A stretch of 13,907 nt of DNA from DAIRGB01 sp036794765 (GTDB lineage: Bacteria; Patescibacteriota; JAHJAL01): NCBI GenBank assembly GCA_036794765.1, contig DAIRGB010000027.1, forward strand, positions 1-13,907, written 5' to 3'. This document shows, one piece after another, positions 7,231 through 12,269 of this stretch; positions within the stretch are counted from its first letter, which is position 1; each line of letters opens with the position of its first letter. The notes beneath the pieces are model-generated. The model was not told the DNA's origin. It ran no database searches and saw only the letters and a program-made list of their open reading frames with translations. A program made the position numbers and the translations under genes.

Positions 7231-7943
7231 GAATTATGGGCTTTAACTTTGATAAAGTCCGTATGATGAAGTATGTATCGATAACAAAATATCCAGTAAA
7301 AAATCAGCCAGCAAATTACAAATAATGTACTGATGTAATCGTGAAAAATGATTGAGGCAACTTCGCCGAGAAAAAAGGCGATCATGGCAACTAAGCTGAT
7401 GCGAACGAGATTTATAATGATTGTGCCTAAAATTCCGATGGCAATTGTTTCAAGTTTGCTATTAAGAGTGAAAGGCCCTTTGAGACCGACAAACATACTG
7501 ATAAAAAGCAGGATAAAACTTTGCCAACCAATACAGTTCCAACTAATAAAAATATTTATAGGATTGCTGTCTTTGATTATTTGCAAACCGGTGAGACTGG
7601 AAGAAGCTTCTATGCCAATCAGTTTGAGGGTGGAGACGACCATTTTGGCTTCAAAGGGAACGATGTGATATTGGAGAATGCGATATAGTTCAACCTTGCC
7701 AATGATTGTGGTGATAAATTCATTGAAAGTACTAACAAACGGCATGACCAGAAAAGTGACACAGGCCAAGATAATAATAATTTGAAAGTTGGAAAAACTA
7801 ACGGTTTTAATTTCTTCCAATTCTCTTTCCAGATTGGTGAGACCGGTAGAAATCGCGGCCAAATTGGCTTCTCCCTTTTGTTCCTTCTGCCAGAATTTCC
7901 AGCTTTTGACTTTAGCAAATAATTTATTAATTTTATTTTTCAT
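7227..7943 (-). CDS. Exosortase/archaeosortase-family transpeptidase
   Basis: A 238-residue integral membrane protein of the exosortase/archaeosortase family, which recognises C-terminal tripartite signals and is thought to cut them and transfer the protein to an acceptor outside the membrane. The three residues diagnostic of the family are present in order: Cys137 in SWNCIGWQSF, Arg181 in NLVRISLVAM, and His201 in FHDYISTLF, each next to a hydrophobic helix. The N-terminal ~48 residues are cytoplasmic, basic (KNKINKLFAKVKSWKFWQKE), then a short heptad-like helix (NLAAISTGLTNLERELEEIK), an extension that minimal exosortases lack. About six membrane segments follow. The gene lies 76 bp after a gene whose product ends in a PEP-CTERM-like signal, its probable substrate. 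Firmicutes XrtG systems also pair an exosortase with glycosyltransferases, so the context has a precedent, but I cannot assign a subfamily. The ATG at 7943 follows AAACAAAT, with no Shine-Dalgarno sequence. Confidence 0.88.
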   Translation of the reverse strand: MKNKINKLFAKVKSWKFWQKEQKGEANLAAISTGLTNLERELEEIKTVSFSNFQIIIILACVTFLVMPFVSTFNEFITTIIGKVELYRILQYHIVPFEAKMVVSTLKLIGIEASSSLTGLQIIKDSNPINIFISWNCIGWQSFILLFISMFVGLKGPFTLNSKLETIAIGILGTIIINLVRISLVAMIAFFLGEVASIIFHDYISTLFVICWLIFYWIFCYRYILHHTDFIKVKAHNS

Positions 7944-7967
7944 ATTTGTTTTTTATATTTTGTTTAA

Positions 7968-8007
7968 AAGAGTTTGTAAGGGTTTATAAGAGTTTAAAAG
8001 TGTTTGT
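7968..8007. repeat. 10-bp degenerate tandem repeat (4 units) between the sorted glycosyltransferase and the exosortase
   Basis: Plus-strand units are AAGAGTTTGT, AAGGGTTTAT, AAGAGTTTAA, AAGTGTTTGT. They run directly into the 14-mer that contains the stop codon of the upstream gene, so the two repeat types (9-bp and 10-bp) sit side by side here. They fill over half of the 76-bp gap. Confidence 0.8.
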
Positions 8008-8008
8008 T

Positions 8009-8022
8009 GTTTGATAAGTTTA
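8009..8022 (-). other. Post-stop 14-mer TAAACTTATCAAAC, copy 3, containing the stop codon
   Basis: The first three bases (coding strand) are the TAA stop of the 1322-residue glycosyltransferase fusion. It is identical to copies at 321-334 and 4158-4171. Confidence 0.8.
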
Positions 8023-11000
8023 TTTTGTCTTCTTTTTCTTCCTCGAATACCACCACCCGACTAAAGCCGGAATACCTAGTAGGAGAGTTGCTTCCGGAAC
8101 GATAATGTGGGGACAGGATAAAATCGAGATGCCATTGTTGTATTCGATTACCAAATCATCGCAACAGCAATTGGTGGTACAGCGAGGAGAGGAGGAGGAA
8201 GCGGTAGCGGTGGCGGACTGACCATTGGGACTTTTCAAATACCAAACCAGATTACTGCCATTAAAATTAACCTGGAAACTGTCAATAACACGGCCGGGAG
8301 TAAAAGTGCTGGGTTGTCCACGATTGATTGGGGTGGGAGTAAATTTGTTTTTGCTGCCAATAGCAATGGTAAGATTACTGTTGTATAAATTTTCGTATCC
8401 AAAATGAGCGGTGTAGGTTCCGTCATTATTGGCATCAACGCATTCCAAAATTGGACTAACTTTTTTGATCGGGCAAACTGATTGTGCGGTAATATGTTCG
8501 GTATCGGAATAGGCAACTATTACACCACCTTTGTATGCCCCGATGCGATAATAATAACTTTGACCTTGGACAATACCCGTGTCTGTATAGGAGATGGTAG
8601 ATTGACCGGATAAATATTGATAATAACCATCTTCCGGATAGGTTAATTCGGGATCGGTAGTGGAACGAAGCAATTTGTAACCATCAATAGTTTGATCGGT
8701 GTATTTTGTCCAATTCAATTTGATACTGTTGCAATCGTTGGCGGCAGTCAAAGCGATCGTTTCCGGAACTTGACAATCAACATTGCCGCACAAACTGATA
8801 CTTTGAATGCCTTCCTGCGTGTTGGTTAAAGTTAGGCCGCTTCCAGATGTTAGAGTAGTTGCTGAAGTTAAGCGAGCTTTCAAAGTGAGCGAATTGTCTA
8901 CTATTAAATTGTTTGGAATGGCAAAGCTCCAATCAAAATTATCGTTGTAACCAGAGGAACTATTGAGAGTAGTTAGAACATTACCATTACTATCCATTAA
9001 GCTAAAAGTCTCATACAAAGTAACAACGTTACTGCCCGAAGTTATTGTGTCGCCGGTCAGATCCAAATCAGTAAAATGCATATTCAAAGAACCGTCCGAA
9101 AAATTGTCGGGGATGCCAGTAATTGAGTATTCAAAATCAAGATAACCACTAGAAGTCGGGGCCGATCTGGTCAAAGAGACGCTGTCTGATGTCGTGCCTT
9201 TGGTGGGATATACGCCCGAGGTACTTGTTTTTAATGGAATATAAAAATATGCATCATCCAGATAAAGACAGTTTTCACCTTCCTGGCAAGTAGGGACTGC
9301 CATGGCATGAGCGGTGGGAAAAATGTCCAATTTGGGAAGAATACTTTTTCTCTCGTTTGTAGAATCAGTATTATAGGCCAAGCCGGCATCACAGGTTACC
9401 GCTTCGCAGGTTGCAGCTGAGTCACAATCTCCTTCGGAAGAAAGATAGGTAATGGTATAGACCAATTTCCGTTTGTGTTCAACATCGCAAGTGACAGCCG
9501 GACCGTTACCAAGACTGATTGTAAGAGTTGAGGGAGTGCTTTGATTGATAACGTAGTTGGTAGAAGTAATGTATTGATAATCCCCACCGCTGGCATTGAC
9601 ATGGCCTACGGTAAAACTATAGGTCTTATTGTGTTGCGGTTTGGAAGTCAATTTTAAAGTGGTGGAATAATTGCCGGCGGAAATACCTCCGGGATCATTG
9701 CCGGTTGGACAAGGATCGTAATACCAACTATAAGAAGGGTTTTGACGGTTAAATTTGACCGTTTTCGGGCTAGAGGCAGCGGTCGGACTTAGATAGTTGG
9801 GATTGTTTAAATATGCCAAATCATTGCTAGCGGCGGTAATTTCAGTCGTGGCCAGGTAGCTGATTGAACCAACGATAATAGCCAATATTACAATTATCGC
9901 CATTCCAAGCCGAGGCACACGTTTTAATTCTACCCAGAAGCGTCCTTTTTTCAATTCTTCAGTTTGTTTCTTTTCAAATTTATATATTTTTTGTTGCGCC
10001 TCAAAAGATTTGGCGGTTTTATCCAAACTTTTGTTTAATAATTGGACATTGGCATCAATCAAGTCCAGTGATGATCCGGCCATTTGTCCTTCCATGACGG
10101 CATCAGTGACGGAGCCAGTTTTAAAAGTCCGAACCCAGGCACCTTCATTGGGAGAGATCAAACCTTTCAAGGAAGCATAGGCCAAATGAGGAATAATATA
10201 GTAAATATAAGTTAAAAACGGTAAAAAATTATAATCCTTGTCCTCACCTCTTTCCAATACCAATCCGGAAATACACATAACCGGCAGGGCCATCAAGTTG
10301 GTAAAAACTAAACTCCAACCCAAAGTGGCAGTCCAACCGGGAACTTTGATGTGAAATATCAACTCACCAATCACCCAACCAATAGTACCGACGATAAAGA
10401 AGAAAGCCTGCATATAAAAAGGAGCGTAGAAGATAAATTCAATTTTTTCGATCAAAGTCATATGAGGTGAAAGCATGACTTTCCAGAAGTATTTTTTTAC
10501 ATTCCAGGTATGACCTTCGGCCCAGCGAATCTGTTGTCGGGCCAATTTATTTAGACTGTTAACACACTCACTGGGGACTCTGATTTCCGGGGTATAGCCG
10601 ATTTTCCAACCATCGATATACATTCGGATAGTGAGATTCCAGTCTTCGACGATTGAGGTATAACCGTTGGGCATTTGCCAAGTGTATTTTTCCAAGACAT
10701 CACGTCGGATGATAAAAACACTACCGGCAATCATCTTCATCGCGCCCAGATGTTGTTGAGCGGTTCGTTCAATCATGTATCCGCCCGAGAAACCAAAACG
10801 AATACCGGAAGTCACAAAATTTTCATCTTTATTTAAAACATGCCATTGATAACCTTGGACGGCAGCCAGATTGTTTTCTTTTTCGCGAGCAAAAGTATTG
10901 CCGTTTTGGACAAAAAATTCTTTTAAAAAGCTTTTGATGCTTCCGGGAGGCGGCACAAAATCGGCATCAAAAACGATAATAAAATCCGCTGTCGGGTTGG

Positions 11001-11988
11001 TTTGTTTGATAGCCTCTTTCAAAGCACCACCTTTGTAACCCTCACGGCTTTCACGGCGCAAAACCTTGATCATTTTATTTTTGGCATATTTCTGCAAAAT
11101 CTGCGGGGTGCGATCGGTACTGTCGTCAGCAATAATTATTTCATATCGTTTATAGTCCTGTTTCAGACATGCTTCTATAACGCGTTCGGCGACGTTTTCT
11201 TCGTTATAAAATGCCAAATGGATAGACACAAATGGCTGATGAAGAGGATCATCAATCAAACCGATGCTATCCATATTTATTTGTCGGAACAACTTTTTGG
11301 CCTTGGGGCCGAGTTGGACCTGGTGTTTTGAAAACTTCAGATCACGGCTGCAAAAAGTGAAATTATCGATATTTTTGGCTGTCTGCGGCAAGATTCTATT
11401 TTTGTTTACTGTCCAACTGGAACTTCCGGTAAATAATTTTCCTAGCGCAGAAAGCCAAACCAAAAACATAGACGACAGGTCTTCATAATTTGATTTTTTC
11501 ATTACCATGATCAGCAATTGGTGCAGACGCTTGCGCAAGCCGATGCGAGCCGGATGGACTATGATTTTATCCTTGCTGCGTTTAATATCCCAAAAAATAT
11601 CTCGTAATTTTTCGGCAACACGATTAAAAATTGCCTGATCGGACATATTGATTTCTTGACGAGCAAAACCGAGGTCGTGTTGGTCAATTTGGTTGATCAA
11701 TAATTCTGTTCTGACTTTTTTCTTTTTAAAACCGATTGATTTTTTTGATCGAATATTGGCCCGGTTTTTCTTCAACTGGTGAGCCAACATGTCAATCGAA
11801 CTAAAAGTAAAACCCAAACCGAGGTTTGATTTTTCGGATTGAGCTTTGTCCAATGCTTGTTGATCTTTCAATAAAATGAAAATGGAAAACAAATAGTAAC
11901 GGACGGAGTAAACAAAAAAGAACAATCCGCATATCAAACCGATAATTGAACTGGTCAAACCGATAAAATGAATTATTTCTGGGCTCAT
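8020..11988 (-). CDS. Processive family 2 glycosyltransferase fused to an exported FN3-containing region with a PEP-CTERM-like sorting signal
   Basis: A 1322-residue fusion. Residues ~8-40 form an N-terminal membrane segment and ~41-250 a basic cytoplasmic linker. A cellulose/hyaluronan-synthase-type GT2 domain follows (~252-490) with all four motifs: IIADDSTD (285-292), DAD (341-343), VED (447-449) and QQIRW (485-489). Three or four hydrophobic segments (514-541, 551-577, 588-610) would form the export channel. A basic, coiled-coil-like stretch (~637-690) precedes another membrane helix (694-716). Residues ~717-1293 are probably outside the cell: Ser/Thr/Asn-rich beta domains, a fibronectin type III domain (~1074-1170), and a domain with FTPTPINRGQPSTFTPGR (~1216-1233) ahead of a Ser/Cys-rich spacer. 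The C-terminus is VPEA, a hydrophobic stretch and SRKKKKTK, the substrate signature of the exosortase encoded next. It is the first gene after a strong promoter. It probably makes a beta-linked polysaccharide; the sugar is unknown. The fusion is much longer than ordinary GT2 synthases. Confidence 0.88.
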   Translation of the reverse strand: MSPEIIHFIGLTSSIIGLICGLFFFVYSVRYYLFSIFILLKDQQALDKAQSEKSNLGLGFTFSSIDMLAHQLKKNRANIRSKKSIGFKKKKVRTELLINQIDQHDLGFARQEINMSDQAIFNRVAEKLRDIFWDIKRSKDKIIVHPARIGLRKRLHQLLIMVMKKSNYEDLSSMFLVWLSALGKLFTGSSSWTVNKNRILPQTAKNIDNFTFCSRDLKFSKHQVQLGPKAKKLFRQINMDSIGLIDDPLHQPFVSIHLAFYNEENVAERVIEACLKQDYKRYEIIIADDSTDRTPQILQKYAKNKMIKVLRRESREGYKGGALKEAIKQTNPTADFIIVFDADFVPPPGSIKSFLKEFFVQNGNTFAREKENNLAAVQGYQWHVLNKDENFVTSGIRFGFSGGYMIERTAQQHLGAMKMIAGSVFIIRRDVLEKYTWQMPNGYTSIVEDWNLTIRMYIDGWKIGYTPEIRVPSECVNSLNKLARQQIRWAEGHTWNVKKYFWKVMLSPHMTLIEKIEFIFYAPFYMQAFFFIVGTIGWVIGELIFHIKVPGWTATLGWSLVFTNLMALPVMCISGLVLERGEDKDYNFLPFLTYIYYIIPHLAYASLKGLISPNEGAWVRTFKTGSVTDAVMEGQMAGSSLDLIDANVQLLNKSLDKTAKSFEAQQKIYKFEKKQTEELKKGRFWVELKRVPRLGMAIIVILAIIVGSISYLATTEITAASNDLAYLNNPNYLSPTAASSPKTVKFNRQNPSYSWYYDPCPTGNDPGGISAGNYSTTLKLTSKPQHNKTYSFTVGHVNASGGDYQYITSTNYVINQSTPSTLTISLGNGPAVTCDVEHKRKLVYTITYLSSEGDCDSAATCEAVTCDAGLAYNTDSTNERKSILPKLDIFPTAHAMAVPTCQEGENCLYLDDAYFYIPLKTSTSGVYPTKGTTSDSVSLTRSAPTSSGYLDFEYSITGIPDNFSDGSLNMHFTDLDLTGDTITSGSNVVTLYETFSLMDSNGNVLTTLNSSSGYNDNFDWSFAIPNNLIVDNSLTLKARLTSATTLTSGSGLTLTNTQEGIQSISLCGNVDCQVPETIALTAANDCNSIKLNWTKYTDQTIDGYKLLRSTTDPELTYPEDGYYQYLSGQSTISYTDTGIVQGQSYYYRIGAYKGGVIVAYSDTEHITAQSVCPIKKVSPILECVDANNDGTYTAHFGYENLYNSNLTIAIGSKNKFTPTPINRGQPSTFTPGRVIDSFQVNFNGSNLVWYLKSPNGQSATATASSSSPRCTTNCCCDDLVIEYNNGISILSCPHIIVPEATLLLGIPALVGWWYSRKKKKTK
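8023..8103 (-). other. PEP-CTERM-like C-terminal sorting signal (VPEA variant)
   Basis: These are residues 1296-1322 of the glycosyltransferase fusion. The parts are a VPEA box (1297-1300), a short hydrophobic helix TLLLGIPALVGWW (1301-1313) and a basic tail YSRKKKKTK at the very C-terminus. This matches the three-part layout of PEP-CTERM signals. Compared with the common form VPEPATLLLLG, the second Pro is missing and the Ala-Thr-Leu run follows Glu directly. It lies just upstream of the exosortase gene. Confidence 0.85.
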
Positions 11989-12043
11989 ATTTGTATTATT
12001 TTATTTTGTGATTATTTTTTTCTTTGTTTTAGCAAATCGTTTG

Positions 12044-12073
12044 ATTATATCTCATAAAATATTTTTGTGTCAA
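12044..12073 (-). promoter_or_regulatory. Sigma70-type promoter with consensus hexamers, facing the glycosyltransferase-exosortase operon
   Basis: On the minus strand, TTGACA (12073-12068) and TATAAT (12049-12044) are separated by 18 bases; both hexamers match the consensus exactly. Transcription would start near 12037, leaving a leader of about 49 nt before the ATG at 11988. No comparable promoter was found in the gaps further down, which supports one operon. Confidence 0.8.
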
Positions 12074-12082
12074 AGGTTTGGG

Positions 12083-12099
12083 TGTGGATAAGTGGATAA
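12083..12099 (-). promoter_or_regulatory. Two adjacent DnaA-box-like sites upstream of the -35 element
   Basis: On the minus strand TTATCCACA (12091-12083) is a perfect DnaA box. Overlapping it by one base is TTATCCACT (12099-12091), with one mismatch. They sit about 10 to 26 bases upstream of the -35 hexamer, where a bound protein could touch RNA polymerase. With only two boxes and no dnaA or dnaN gene, this is not evidence for an origin. Confidence 0.5.
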
Positions 12100-12157
12100 T
12101 ATAATATTTGTGATCTTTGTTTTATTTTTATACAAGCATATTCTTACGATTTTACTT

Positions 12158-12183
12158 ATTAACAATTAACAATTAACAATTAA
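12158..12183. repeat. 7-bp tandem repeat AACAATT (3 units plus partial ends)
   Basis: Three exact AACAATT units (12161-12181) are flanked by ATT and AA. The same word is repeated at 7064-7084. The array lies between the terminator of the upstream gene and the promoter of the next operon, in a very AT-rich stretch. Confidence 0.8.
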
Positions 12184-12206
12184 GAGAAATTGGGGCAAAA
12201 TGACAC

Positions 12207-12236
12207 AAAAAAACAGGCGGTGATTTGACCGCCTGT
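12207..12236 (-). terminator. Rho-independent terminator of the pilin-module surface protein gene
   Basis: On the minus strand ACAGGCGGT, a 6-base loop (CAAATC) and ACCGCCTGT form a perfect 9-bp GC-rich stem followed by a T-tract (seven T, the first shared with the stem end). It lies 34 bases after the stop codon at 12270. It is the only GC-rich hairpin with a T-tract noticed in the window, and it separates the two transcription units. Confidence 0.92.
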
Positions 12237-12269
12237 GGAAAAGTTTTTTTGGTTAGCTCGAACTTTTAT

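Noticed and set aside
7348..7668. Plus-strand ORF of 106 codons opposite the exosortase gene
   Set aside because: It is antisense to a gene with clear family motifs, and its translation shows no domain or composition of its own.
9396..9602. Minus-strand ORFs in other frames inside the glycosyltransferase fusion (also 8235-8516)
   Set aside because: The main frame is continuous through these regions with recognisable domains; the alternative frames look like shadows and give low-complexity translations.
12044..12183. Replication origin
   Set aside because: Only two DnaA-box-like sites, no dnaA/dnaN genes nearby, and the arrangement is explained by a promoter region.
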